From Eubacteriales bacterium (GTDB lineage: Bacteria > Bacillota > Clostridia > Saccharofermentanales > DTU023): a stretch of DNA of 64,000 nt. Below the pieces are notes generated by a model. That model searched no databases and was not told the origin of the DNA. It worked only from the letters and a program-made list of their open reading frames with translations. The DNA is taken from assembly GCA_030532065.1 (NCBI GenBank), contig JAUNLW010000002.1, positions 1-64,000 on the forward strand, written 5' to 3'. This document shows, one piece after another, positions 41,743 through 50,539 of this stretch (position 1 is the stretch's first letter; every line of letters starts with the position of its first letter). The translations under genes and the position numbers were made by a program.

Positions 41743-42909
41743 TTACTCAGATAAGTAACCAGCTTCCACCAAGGATTTATGAGCGTTCTCTAATTTAGCC
41801 TCATTTACCTTGATTACGGGACCGGTGCAGCCCATGCCGGATTCGGCATAGATGCCGAGCTTCCAAAGAGCTTTTGTCGCATCTTCCAGGTCCAGTACGT
41901 CTACACCCAGGATCTCACCAGTAGCAACTTCCTTCTCGGGTACTTTTACTTCTTCTTCAGCGGGAGCTGAGGCAGAAGCTTTTGCCTTGCGCTCTTCCAG
42001 AAGTTCCTTTAAGCCTGCGGCGTGAGCGGCATGGTATTCGGCGTGAACCTTGTTGATCAGGTCACCCTGGACCATCTTGGCGGCATACTCGATAGCGTTT
42101 GCGATAAGCGGCGCGCCGGAAGCACGCGAAACAATGTGTACGATCTGGTCATAGCCTTCGCCAACGCCTGGTCCGTAGCCGTATCCAACCGTCTCAACGT
42201 GTCCACCGGTATAGCCGGCTGACAGCATTTTTGTAATGACGTTACCGGTTAAGGTATCGCAAACCATGATGTCAGGGGTGCCTAAGAGCACATCGTTACC
42301 GCGCATTACAGCACCACCGTCAGCACGAGCGCTTTCACTGAACTCAAAGTCATAACCGTTCTTCTTGAGCGTGTTGAGCGCGATCTCTACCTGGCGAATA
42401 CCATCCAGATTCAAGAGGCCAACAGTTGGTTTCTCGATACCATAGGCTTTGGCAGTAGCAATACCAGAGATGGTATTGAGGATCATGCCTTCTACACGTT
42501 CGGTAGAAGAGGTACCTGTGGTAGTGGCCAGGAAGAAAGGCTTACCGGTACCTGGAGCGATACTCAGACCTACAGTGGATACGCCAATGGGGAAAGGATA
42601 GTGCATAGTTACAGCAGCGTCAGCCTTACCCGTCTTGAGCAAGTCTTCCATAATATGGAAAGCCTCGTCTTGGCAAGTTGCCTTAATAGTTTCTACGCCA
42701 GAACCTTCAGGGGCTTCAGTTTCACCGATGAAGATAACCTTAATACCTTTGGCGGCAGCGTTAAGCGCAGCACGCATGGTGGTCTCTTCACCGTGTTCAG
42801 AACCAACGCCCATCAGAGCGACGGTAGCACCGCCGCCGAAGCGGCCGGTCTCCAAGCCTTCAGCCAGTTCTAAGAAGGTATCGGCAATGGTTTGTTTAAT
42901 TTTATCCAT
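41743..42909 (-). CDS. grdD: Glycine reductase complex component C, subunit alpha
   Basis: 388-aa GrdD. With GrdC it takes the carboxymethyl group from GrdA as an acetyl thioester and releases acetyl phosphate. The N-terminal two thirds resemble phosphate acetyltransferase-like PlsX/FabH-linked folds (MGVGSEHGEETTMRAAL). The C-terminal ESGMGCTGPVIKV holds Cys361, matching the catalytic cysteine known in GrdD (Cys359 in Eubacterium acidaminophilum). Between them is an Ala/Glu/Lys-rich linker. Starts 11 bases after grdC with CAGGGAATGG-type spacing (AGGAGCAGGGA upstream). Confidence 0.95.
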   Translation of the reverse strand: MDKIKQTIADTFLELAEGLETGRFGGGATVALMGVGSEHGEETTMRAALNAAAKGIKVIFIGETEAPEGSGVETIKATCQDEAFHIMEDLLKTGKADAAVTMHYPFPIGVSTVGLSIAPGTGKPFFLATTTGTSSTERVEGMILNTISGIATAKAYGIEKPTVGLLNLDGIRQVEIALNTLKKNGYDFEFSESARADGGAVMRGNDVLLGTPDIMVCDTLTGNVITKMLSAGYTGGHVETVGYGYGPGVGEGYDQIVHIVSRASGAPLIANAIEYAAKMVQGDLINKVHAEYHAAHAAGLKELLEERKAKASASAPAEEEVKVPEKEVATGEILGVDVLDLEDATKALWKLGIYAESGMGCTGPVIKVNEAKLENAHKSLVEAGYLSE

Positions 42910-42920
42910 TCCCTGCTCCT

Positions 42921-44462
42921 TTAGTTTTCTTCAGTTACTAAGCTGCCTGCGAAGTCACGTAAAGATTCCGCGATCAGTTTGCGGATGGTGTCCTTGGAAA
43001 CGCCGGTCTCTTCAGCTTCGCCAGTGTTAGGAATGAGCATGAAGGAGATACCGTCGAAGAGGTTGGTGAGGCGGCCCAGGAAGAGGGAACCTTTACCGAT
43101 GATCATTACGCGTTGCATCTTGCCAGACACGATATTCTCGCGAGCATAGCCTACATAAGGTACACCGGAGGGTATGTGGCCTTGAGTAGGAGCATAACCC
43201 TTGATGCCGTGCTCTTTGATGAAGTTAGGCAGTTCTTTACGATCTAACCAGCCCATCTTTACAGACAGAGCGCCGATCATCTTTAAGTTAGCTTCAGGAA
43301 CGTTACCAGCGCCCGCGGGCATGGTGATGTCAGGGTTCTGCATTTCGGGAGAATATTTGTCTACATCCTTGGTGGTCAGGCCAGCACTCTCTAAGGGGTT
43401 AGATACGAGAGCAGTCATTACTGCCTGCGGAGCGGAGCCGGTACCGATGGTATGACGGCCGATATGAGCTAAGTCAATGATGGGGCTCTTAAGGTCATCT
43501 TCACCAATGATGACGCAGAAACCGCCGACCATGTCTTCTAAAATAGGTAATTCTTTGGCGACGTGATCTTTACCATTCATACCAAGCTTAGCGGTAGATC
43601 CACCAGCAACCACAGCTACGTTCTTATAAACACCAGCTTTAACCAGAGAAGCAGCCTCTACGATAGCATGGCTAGGGCCGGCGCAGAAAGAACGGGTATC
43701 AGAACCGGTGGCGTTCTTGAGTTGGACGATCTCACCGATGGACTTGGCAAAGTTACCGCCGCCACGTTGATTAGCATCGCCGCAAGCTTCTTCGCAGCAG
43801 TCGATCACATACTCAACGTCACCAGCTTCGATGCCTTCTGTATTCTTAATGCCGTGAGCCAAAGCGATAACAGCGGAAGCCTTAGATACGATATTTTCGA
43901 TCATCACGTGAGCAGAGAGGTTAACGTCGATATCGTGTGCACGCTTAATGCAGCCTACCAACTTATGGTTATGCATGAGTTTTTCGGAGTGCTCTTCTTC
44001 AACCAGACGCTTGATGTCTGCAGCGTCTTTACCTTCGCCTAAACGTCCCATCATAAATTCAGAAACGATAGGGTTTTCTGCGAATTTTTCTTTATATTCA
44101 GCTATAAAGTCTTTGTCGAGTTGTACCAGATCAAAGTCATCAACAACCTTCATCATGAGGAAAAACTCTTCTTGAGGCATGATCTCGCCGAAATGGCCAA
44201 AGCGCTCAGCCTTTTCAGCTTTTTTGTCGTGCCAGGGCATGGGCAGATCATCCAGGACTTCAGGGTCGTAGTTACCGATATAAACTTGGTTGGGGTAGTA
44301 GGCCAAGGCGTCCTCATAACTTCTGAGGTGCTCAGGCACTTTTTTGAGATATTCACTCTCCGGATTGATGATTCTTTCATTAGTTTGGGTTACACCATTT
44401 TGCAGAACCATGTCTGGGGTGTGGGCCAAAATGTAAGAAGTTCCTTTAACAACACTGTTCAC
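42921..44462 (-). CDS. grdC: Glycine reductase complex component C, subunit beta
   Basis: 513-aa GrdC, thiolase/FabH-like partner of GrdD. N-terminal VVKGTSYILAHTPDMVLQNG, the middle has DTRSFCAGPSHAIVEAASLV with a candidate active Cys, and VIIGEDDLKSPIIDLAHIGRH. Starts at GTG 44462, with AGAGGG 8 bases upstream. Located after grdA beyond a strong hairpin, so read-through or an extra promoter is needed. Confidence 0.95.
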   Translation of the reverse strand: MNSVVKGTSYILAHTPDMVLQNGVTQTNERIINPESEYLKKVPEHLRSYEDALAYYPNQVYIGNYDPEVLDDLPMPWHDKKAEKAERFGHFGEIMPQEEFFLMMKVVDDFDLVQLDKDFIAEYKEKFAENPIVSEFMMGRLGEGKDAADIKRLVEEEHSEKLMHNHKLVGCIKRAHDIDVNLSAHVMIENIVSKASAVIALAHGIKNTEGIEAGDVEYVIDCCEEACGDANQRGGGNFAKSIGEIVQLKNATGSDTRSFCAGPSHAIVEAASLVKAGVYKNVAVVAGGSTAKLGMNGKDHVAKELPILEDMVGGFCVIIGEDDLKSPIIDLAHIGRHTIGTGSAPQAVMTALVSNPLESAGLTTKDVDKYSPEMQNPDITMPAGAGNVPEANLKMIGALSVKMGWLDRKELPNFIKEHGIKGYAPTQGHIPSGVPYVGYARENIVSGKMQRVMIIGKGSLFLGRLTNLFDGISFMLIPNTGEAEETGVSKDTIRKLIAESLRDFAGSLVTEEN

Positions 44463-44576
44463 GTTTTTTTCCCTCTCTTTTTCAAGACTTTAGTAAACTG
44501 ATATAAATAAGGCACGAAGCCTAATTCAACGATACATATGGAGGCAGGACAACTGCGTAAGAAAATTCAAGACGCA

Positions 44577-44635
44577 CAAAAGCCTCCGGCAAGATCACGA
44601 GTAGATCTCGCAACTTCTCATCCGGAGGCTTTTTT
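44577..44635 (-). terminator. Intercistronic terminator-like hairpin, grdA-grdC
   Basis: AGCCTCCGG (44581-44589) pairs with CCGGAGGCT (44622-44630), with an inner CGAG/CTCG helix; the minus strand ends TTTTGTG. It begins about 10 bases after the grdA stop. A leaky terminator here would give more grdA than grdCD mRNA. Confidence 0.7.
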
Positions 44636-44644
44636 CATTTGAGG

Positions 44645-45118
44645 TTAGCAGTATTTGCAGTATTCGCCTCTGATGTCTTCCATCTCTTCAACGATTTCGT
44701 CAACATCAAGGACCATTTCCATCATACTGACTTGCTCCTCATAGATTGCCTCGTCAAATTCTTCTTTGACAACCGGCTCACAGACGTGATAACAAGCGAG
44801 TCCCAACGAGACTCCTGTCAACGGACCTGCATAAGTAGGATCACCAGCTTCAACAGTTTCAGCTGCGAGTCCAGCACCTTCTGCGTCAGCGGCACCAACG
44901 AGAACTACAACGTTCTCAGCACCGAGTTCTTCAGCGAAGGACAGAACACGTTTCTGGTTCTCCAGGTCCATTGCACCTGCGGCGGTTCAGACGAAACACT
45001 CCGTAGAGGAGAAGACCACGTCGGCACCGGCGGACTCAGCGCAAGCTGCGATGGCGGGGCCAGGGATACCGTCACGGTCACCAATGACTAAGACTTTTTT
45101 GCCTTTTAAAATAGCCAT
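44645..45118 (-). CDS. grdA: Glycine reductase selenoprotein A (in-frame UGA)
   Basis: 157-aa GrdA, the small redox carrier whose selenol takes the carboxymethyl group from protein B and passes it to protein C. ATG 45118 has AAAGGAGAAAGTC upstream. UGA at 44989-44987 encodes Sec44 in [16 protein letters not shown], the conserved CxxU motif with Cys41; Sec44 is the known position. A frame starting at Met after the UGA gives a false 108-aa protein. C-terminal part is acidic and ends in CKYC. A SECIS-like hairpin follows. Electrons come from the thioredoxin pair just upstream. Confidence 0.98.
44963..44989 (-). promoter_or_regulatory. grdA UGA codon and SECIS-like hairpin
   Basis: After UGA (44989-44987) the mRNA forms CAGGT/ACCTG (44963-44967 with 44975-44979 on the plus strand) closing loop GCAATGG. 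Confidence 0.65.
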
Positions 45119-45197
45119 GACTTTCTCCTTTCAGGTTTATTTATATTTTAGAAATGCGGGAAAGGGTTTAGCCTTCCCCACAAAATCTAACAATTTG

Positions 45198-45203
45198 ATT
45201 ATA
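45198..45203 (-). promoter_or_regulatory. Possible internal promoter before grdA
   Basis: The 134-base trxA-grdA gap contains a consensus TATAAT on the minus strand at 45198-45203, but the -35 region is poor. An internal promoter would suit the high demand for GrdA. Confidence 0.3.
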
Positions 45204-45252
45204 AGCTACGCTACTATAAATAACCGTAACTTATGCGCTTAATCGAGCCAGC

Positions 45253-45582
45253 TTACGCTTGCTCGTGATACTTCTTGATCAATTCTTCGACAGCTTCAGG
45301 AGTAGCGTCGTCTTTGACCAATTCTTCAAGTTTTTCGCCGTCTTTATATACAGCAACTACGGGCAGACCCATGATTTGTTGGCCGATAGCTACTCTTCTG
45401 GCGCTAGAGGTGTTGAGGCAGGTGAATTTAAGCTTATCACCATATTTTTCGGCATAAGCATCATAGTGAGGCTTCAGAGCGGCGCAAGGTACGCAGCCGT
45501 TACCAAAAAAGTCAACAAAAATGTAGCCGGAGCCCTTTAATACTTCTTCTTCAAAGTTCTTACGATCTAGTTCGAGTACCAT
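45253..45582 (-). CDS. trxA: Thioredoxin, glycine reductase-associated
   Basis: 109-aa thioredoxin. The redox site is G-C30-V-P-C33 instead of WCGPC, a form known from thioredoxins of amino-acid-fermenting clostridia beside grd genes. ATG has TAGGAGGAAAAA upstream. It passes electrons from TrxB to GrdA and GrdB. Confidence 0.93.
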   Translation of the reverse strand: MVLELDRKNFEEEVLKGSGYIFVDFFGNGCVPCAALKPHYDAYAEKYGDKLKFTCLNTSSARRVAIGQQIMGLPVVAVYKDGEKLEELVKDDATPEAVEELIKKYHEQA

Positions 45583-45598
45583 TTTTTCCTCCTAAATG

Positions 45599-46549
45599 CT
45601 ATTCGTTAGCGGCGATATATTGTTCTACCTGCATGGCGGAGATAGCTCCATCAGCTGCAGCAGTAACAACCTGTCTGAGACTCTTTACACGCATGTCACC
45701 GGCAGCATAGACACCGGGGATATTGGTGCGGCAATCCTCGTCAGTAATGACGTAGCCTCTCTCATCACATTTAACCTGATCTTTGAAAAGGTCGGTGTTG
45801 GGAATGTTACCAACGAAGACAAAGCAACCTAAGAGGCCATCATCTTCATCAGCCTCATAAGTAGTGACCTCGCCGGTCTTTCTATTCTTGAGAACGATCC
45901 TCTGGAGCAAGCCGTCACCTTCTAAACGCTCAGGTACGGTATCCCAGATGATCTCTAATTTTTCATTCTTGAATGCGCGCTCTTGGATAGATTTAGCAGC
46001 GCGCAGCTCGTCTCTACGGTGGACGAGGTAAACTTTACGGGCGAAGTTAGTCAGATACATGGCTTCTTCAACGGCAGAGTCACCGCCACCAATGACAAAG
46101 ACTTCGAAATCCTCAAAGAAGTTAGCATCGCAGGTAGCGCAATAAGATACGCCCTTACCGGTGAATTCTGCTTCGCCGGGGACTTCTAACTTTCTGGGAT
46201 TTGCGCCGGTAGCCAGAATAACGGCTTTGGACTCATAAAGGGTCTGATCTTTACCGACATAAACTTTTTTGATGTCACCGGTAAGTTCAACCTTGGTGAC
46301 GTTGCCGCTTATACGTTTGGCGCCGAATTTATCAACTTGTTGGCTGAAACGCTCGATCAGTTCAGGACCGGACTCGCCTTCAACCTTTTGTCCCGGATAG
46401 TTCTCAATATCGTCAGTGATTGCGATCTGACCACCGTCAGCGGCTTTCTCAATGAGAAGGGTGTTCAGACGAGAACGTCCGGCGTAGAGGCCTGCTGCAA
46501 GTCCGGCAGGACCAGCGCCAATAATAATTAAATCATATACTTCGCTCAT
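45599..46549 (-). CDS. trxB: Thioredoxin reductase
   Basis: 316-aa FAD/NAD(P)H flavoprotein. N-terminal DLIIIGAGPAGLAAGLYAGRS (FAD), redox site C137-A-T-C140 (YCATCDA), NAD(P) motif VIGGGDSAVEEA, C-terminal FAD segment GVYAAGDMRVKSLRQVVTAAADG. I start at ATG 46549 (MSEVYDLIIIG) with GAGAGATT upstream rather than the in-frame start at 46645, which would run through a palindrome. The 126-base gap after grdB carries strong hairpins. Confidence 0.95.
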   Translation of the reverse strand: MSEVYDLIIIGAGPAGLAAGLYAGRSRLNTLLIEKAADGGQIAITDDIENYPGQKVEGESGPELIERFSQQVDKFGAKRISGNVTKVELTGDIKKVYVGKDQTLYESKAVILATGANPRKLEVPGEAEFTGKGVSYCATCDANFFEDFEVFVIGGGDSAVEEAMYLTNFARKVYLVHRRDELRAAKSIQERAFKNEKLEIIWDTVPERLEGDGLLQRIVLKNRKTGEVTTYEADEDDGLLGCFVFVGNIPNTDLFKDQVKCDERGYVITDEDCRTNIPGVYAAGDMRVKSLRQVVTAAADGAISAMQVEQYIAANE

Positions 46550-46562
46550 AATCTCTCTTTTC

Positions 46563-46610
46563 CCTGCCTTGTGCAGGCTTTGGTATTTCCCCCGGGACAT
46601 GTCCCGGGGG
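46563..46610. repeat. Perfect 22-bp palindrome and second hairpin between grdB and trxB
   Basis: 46589-46610 is a perfect GC-rich 22-bp palindrome (CCCCCGGGACA and its complement). A second hairpin, CCTGC/GCAGG, is at 46563-46577, closer to trxB. Neither is followed by a T-run, so RNA stabilisation or processing in the operon mRNA is more likely than termination. Confidence 0.8.
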
Positions 46611-46675
46611 ATGGGCTTGTACTTCTTATAAAAGCCTATAGCCAATAACTGTGACCGGCTTTAGGCCAACAGGAA

Positions 46676-47986
46676 CTATTTTACCTCAAAGATAGTTTGT
46701 TCATCAACTTCGGTCGTTAAAGCGTGGAGCGCAGTCTCGACGATCTTGCGTCTCAGCTTATATTCCTCTTCCCGGTCCAGCCCAGGATCGCCAAGCGGGT
46801 GAGGAATTGCAATAGCCGGTACGATTCGGTTCGCACCAACCGTTAAGGAAATAGGAGTTACCGTACAAATATGTACAACTGGGAAACCAGCTCTCTCAAT
46901 TTCTTTTACCATCGTTGCACCGCAACGTGTACAAGTTCCTCAGGTGGAGGTGAGGATGACTGCGTCAACATTAGCGTTTTTCAGCTTCTGGGCAATCTCC
47001 TCAGCAAATTTCTTGGCGGAGGCAACGGCCGTACCGTTACCAGTAGTGGTGTAGAAGCGTTCAAACAGCTTGCCAATCTCACCATCTTTTTCCATCTCAC
47101 GTAAAACGTCTACCGGTAATACACGGTCAGCGTCTTCGTTGGCATAGACAGGGTCATAGCCGCCGTGAGCGGTTTCAGAGTTGCTGGGATCAAGGTCGGC
47201 AATACCTTCAATGCTGTACTCGCCGTATTTGGAGGCAGAAGAGCTCTCGATACGATCAGGGTTGCCCTTGGGCACGATACCACCGGAGGTTACCAGGGCG
47301 ATCGTTGCTTTGGACAGATCCTTGACTGCGGGAGCGGGATCTACCTTGTCAAAGATAGGCATGGGGTACTCAGTAATAAAGGGCTCACCGGCCAGTTTCT
47401 TGACCAGCATGTCAACGGCACGTTTGGAGCCGCGCTCTTCAGCAAAGTAGTTGGTACGAACACCAGTGGGGATGTAGCCTTCCTCTTCGGCGGAGCCAAG
47501 CTCTTCACCTTCAGCCAGTTTCTTCGCGATCTTGGCCATAGCGGGAACAGCTTTTCTCATACCTGCGGCAGAGTCACGAGTCTTGACGATGATGGTGTCA
47601 GACTTGTACATATCCGCGCCAGGGTTCTCTTCGTACATACCGGTGACGGTAGGAATACCTAATTCGCCTACTGCTTTGCAGACAGCGCCGCAAGCTACAC
47701 CATAACGGCCAGCGTTAAAGGCAGGGCCAGCAATAAAGAGGTCAGGCTTGATCTCTTCTACCCATTTAGTAATAACAGGGAGCGCCTCATCCATGTGTTC
47801 GCCGAAGTAAGAGTCACCGCAGATAATGGTTTCTACGATCTCATAGTCATCGCCCAGTGCTGTGGCTAAGCCCAGACCAGGTCCTAACTTACCTTCATGC
47901 TTCTCAGGTGGGATGTCAGCTTTCTCTTCGCCACCGATTTGGCCGTAGAATTGGTTTACATAATGGACAACTTTATATTTAGCCAT
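46676..47986 (-). CDS. grdB: Glycine reductase selenoprotein B gamma subunit (in-frame UGA)
   Basis: 436-aa GrdB, the substrate-specific component that, with GrdE, binds glycine via a pyruvoyl group and hands a carboxymethyl group to GrdA. UGA at 46942-46940 encodes Sec349 in ILTST-U-GTCTRCGATM, close to the position known in other GrdB proteins. Stopping at UGA would lose the last 87 residues. ATG 47986 has AAGGAGAATTGT upstream, 13 bases after grdE. The body includes PAFNAGRYGVACG and GGIVPKGNPDRIESS. A SECIS-like hairpin follows the UGA. Confidence 0.97.
46913..46942 (-). promoter_or_regulatory. grdB UGA codon and SECIS-like hairpin
   Basis: Twelve bases after UGA (46942-46940) the mRNA has CGTTGC-GGT-GCAACG (46913-46927), a 6-bp perfect stem with a GGU loop, typical of a bacterial SECIS. 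Confidence 0.8.
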
Positions 47987-47999
47987 ACAATTCTCCTTC

Positions 48000-49280
48000 C
48001 TATCGTGCGCTGAGCTTGTTAAAGCCCATCTCGTTGGTGGCGCCTGTGATTACCTGGAGCTCTGCTTCGATGCTGCCGTCTTCCGCGAGGGAGCCGTCAT
48101 GGCCACCGGCGATCTTGTCGACATAGTCGAGAGTACCGATGACTTTATCCATCTTAGGCAGGTGAATGACCATGTTAGCATTACCACCAGTTACGCAGGC
48201 GTTAGCCTTGGGGTCAGCGTCAGCCAGAGATTGGCTCTTGCCGTCTTGACCAGCGTATTCGTCGGTAATGATTACGGTCTTAATGCCCTTATCCTCGATC
48301 TTGGTGCAGTTCATGATCAAGTCGGTATCGGGGTTACCGAAGCCTTCCTGAGAAATGATGGCACCATCAACAGCGAGGTATTCGCAGAGTTTTGCAGTCC
48401 AATCTGAACTGCGGATCTTATCTGCCAGGTAGACGTTCTCATTAGTGATAACCTGACCAACAAAGTTGATCGTCTTGCCGTGGGCTGCGTAGAGCTCAGC
48501 TACCACCGGGTTGTTCTGATGGTGGTAAGTGGTGTTCTTATCGCAAGCGGAAACGCAGTTACCGGAAATGATGGCACCGTCCATGGTTTCTGTAGGATAG
48601 ATAATGGTGGGCACAATGCGCTTGGCATCTACGCCATAGACGTAGGTATCATGCAACAAGCCTTGGCTTTGAAGCATTTGGACATAAGCCACGCGAGGCA
48701 GGTCCGGATATTGCTTAAAGCTCTCCTTAATACTAACTGTTTCAAATTCTTGAGTCTCGTCAGGAGTAAGATTACGTGCCATTTCCGCGATCTCGCAAGC
48801 AACACGGAAGCCTGCCATACGGGCAGCGTGCTCATATTCGTGTTGTTTGAAGTTTTCGACGGGTTCCATTACCAGACAGAGGTTGTTCAGCTTGGAGAAG
48901 GGGGTATAATCGGCGCCGGGGCCGGTCATATCAATAATACCTTCTTGGAAACCCACGATACGGCCTACTGTTACTACAGACATGCCGCGGAGTACGTGAG
49001 TTACGCCGGAACCTACAGTGGTGGTCTTAGCCATGACGCCGGGGAAGATGCCACCTTCGCCTTCGACTTTTACGCGAGGCTGGATGACGTCTTTGACCGG
49101 AGTAATGCGGACACTCTCACCAGGTCTGGCAATCTCGAAATGCGCATCTTTAATCAATTCATCCTGGAGAACTGATTGGATCAAGGCGTCAGGATCAACA
49201 AAGAGCACACCGTTTTCAATACGGGGGTTCTTGTCAAACTGGATATCCTTGATATCGATGTAACCGAGTTGAAGTTTCAC
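48000..49280 (-). CDS. grdE: Glycine reductase component B alpha/beta proprotein
   Basis: 426-aa GrdE proprotein, self-cleaved in known systems at an internal Cys to give two subunits, the Cys becoming a pyruvoyl group that binds the amine substrate. Here Cys242 in SGNCVSACD is the cleavage candidate, agreeing with the known position. Other marks: N-terminal LGYIDIKDIQFDKNPRI, GSGVTHVLRGMSVVTVGRI, EGFGNPDTDLIMN. Starts at GTG 49280 with AAAGGAAC upstream, first enzyme gene after grdX. Confidence 0.95.
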   Translation of the reverse strand: MKLQLGYIDIKDIQFDKNPRIENGVLFVDPDALIQSVLQDELIKDAHFEIARPGESVRITPVKDVIQPRVKVEGEGGIFPGVMAKTTTVGSGVTHVLRGMSVVTVGRIVGFQEGIIDMTGPGADYTPFSKLNNLCLVMEPVENFKQHEYEHAARMAGFRVACEIAEMARNLTPDETQEFETVSIKESFKQYPDLPRVAYVQMLQSQGLLHDTYVYGVDAKRIVPTIIYPTETMDGAIISGNCVSACDKNTTYHHQNNPVVAELYAAHGKTINFVGQVITNENVYLADKIRSSDWTAKLCEYLAVDGAIISQEGFGNPDTDLIMNCTKIEDKGIKTVIITDEYAGQDGKSQSLADADPKANACVTGGNANMVIHLPKMDKVIGTLDYVDKIAGGHDGSLAEDGSIEAELQVITGATNEMGFNKLSAR

Positions 49281-49361
49281 CTTAAATAGTTCCTTTCTTT
49301 AAGTTGTCGCTATAAAATCCGCCCGAAGGCGAGTTTTATCAAATTTCAATCGGATATTCCA

Positions 49362-49760
49362 TTAAATAGTAGATATCCCGGCTGAGGGCAAGGCGCTGTA
49401 TATGAGGGTATAGTCAATCAATTGACAATCTTTCCTCACTCGCTCCGTAAAGTTCCTCTCAAAGTCAGGTTTATCCTCTATAAACTTTTTGGCAGTCAAG
49501 ATTGCCGACTCGATCAACTTGATTGATTCCAGGTCGGTCAATTTGTCTGATCCTTCTGTCAGGAGTACCGATTTATAGGGAGTTTCGTTAGGCTTAACGC
49601 TCCCCGATAGAGGATGAGTCAGGAGGATTGCCCCTTGGTGTACCAGATCACGTACAGCCTCTAAAAGACCTGGATAGTCTACATCCAGGTACTCAACCGT
49701 AACAAAATCTTCAAGTTTTTCTTTTACTAACGGGTTGTTAGTTACGATATACTTTCCCAA
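49362..49760 (-). CDS. grdX: GrdX family protein
   Basis: 132-aa protein at the head of the operon, matching GrdX proteins that accompany glycine/betaine/sarcosine reductase genes; function unknown. Features: MGKYIVTNNPLVKEKL, THPLSGSVKPNETPYKSVLL. Start TTG 49760 with GAGGT 6 bases upstream. Cytoplasmic, no membrane span. Confidence 0.85.
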   Translation of the reverse strand: MGKYIVTNNPLVKEKLEDFVTVEYLDVDYPGLLEAVRDLVHQGAILLTHPLSGSVKPNETPYKSVLLTEGSDKLTDLESIKLIESAILTAKKFIEDKPDFERNFTERVRKDCQLIDYTLIYSALPSAGISTI

Positions 49761-49789
49761 GTGCTGACCTCACAAAACTTATCAAATTT

Positions 49790-49795
49790 ATTATA
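49790..49795 (-). promoter_or_regulatory. Possible -10 of the grd operon promoter
   Basis: TATAAT on the minus strand at 49790-49795, about 30 bases before the grdX TTG. The -35 region is weak, which could mean activator dependence. Confidence 0.4.
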
Positions 49796-49907
49796 ACTGA
49801 AAAGCAGTCAGATTACTAGTTCATTACCCACTGTTAAAAAAGCCTATCGTTGTTTACGATAAGAGAATATTAGCCGTCGGGCTCTGTTATGTCCGTAGCA
49901 GCAGGCT

Positions 49908-50462
49908 CTAAACTTGGTGCTCAGCTCTGCTGCCTCCTACGAGCTTTGGTCTGTAAACCAATGCAGTCACTCGCGCGGCTCCCACCTGTTTAGTTGTAGG
50001 GCGCACCGGTTTCTGCACATGGCGTATATGCATGCCGATCTCGGTGTCACCAATATCCAGGCCCAGGCTGGCAGTGATATGTTCCACACAAACCGGGTCT
50101 TGGAACAGTTCCCAGGCCGCGACCGACGCAGCGCCACCGGCATGCAGTTGTGGAAGGACGTTAACTTCTTCCAGGTTATGGACCAGCATGGCCGATCTTT
50201 CTACAGTCAAGGCACGGTTAATATGCTCGCAGCCTTGCACGGCTAGCTCCAAACCGTGCTCGCGGCACACTGCCATTATGGCTTTTGTCACCGTACGGCC
50301 GGTCTCCTCACTGGAAGCTTTGCCGATTACTCCGCCCTGGATTTCGCTGGTAGAGCATCCGAGAACAAAAAAGTCTCCCGGCAGGGTATGTTGAGCTGCC
50401 TCGATAACTTCCTTGGCGGCCTCAGTGGCCTGACGGAAGATAGTTGCTTGATCTACGGACAT
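49908..50462 (-). CDS. TIGR01440/DUF436 (UPF0340) family protein
   Basis: 184-aa conserved protein of unknown function. Family signatures: FFVLGCSTSEIQGGVIGKASS, LAVQGCEHINRALTVER, HAGGAASVAAWELFQDP and a C-terminal PVRPTTKQVGAARVTAL. I start at ATG 50462 (MSVDQATIF) with GAGGAGGGAAAT upstream; a longer frame to 50516 has no site. Monocistronic beside the grd operon. Confidence 0.88.
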   Translation of the reverse strand: MSVDQATIFRQATEAAKEVIEAAQHTLPGDFFVLGCSTSEIQGGVIGKASSEETGRTVTKAIMAVCREHGLELAVQGCEHINRALTVERSAMLVHNLEEVNVLPQLHAGGAASVAAWELFQDPVCVEHITASLGLDIGDTEIGMHIRHVQKPVRPTTKQVGAARVTALVYRPKLVGGSRAEHQV

Positions 50463-50539
50463 ATTTCCCTCCTCTACCGTATTTGTTACAGGGAGAGCGC
50501 ATAAAATCGCTATCAATTTGTCTATATTCTAATCAGATG

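Noticed and set aside
44645-44971. 108-aa protein starting at Met after the grdA UGA
   Set aside because: It is the C-terminal part of GrdA; the conserved CxxU motif and good ribosome site lie upstream.
46676-46912. Separate 78-aa protein downstream of grdB
   Set aside because: It is the C-terminus of GrdB after the Sec codon.
48480-49175. Plus-strand 231-codon frame opposite grdE
   Set aside because: Antisense shadow of a well-conserved gene.
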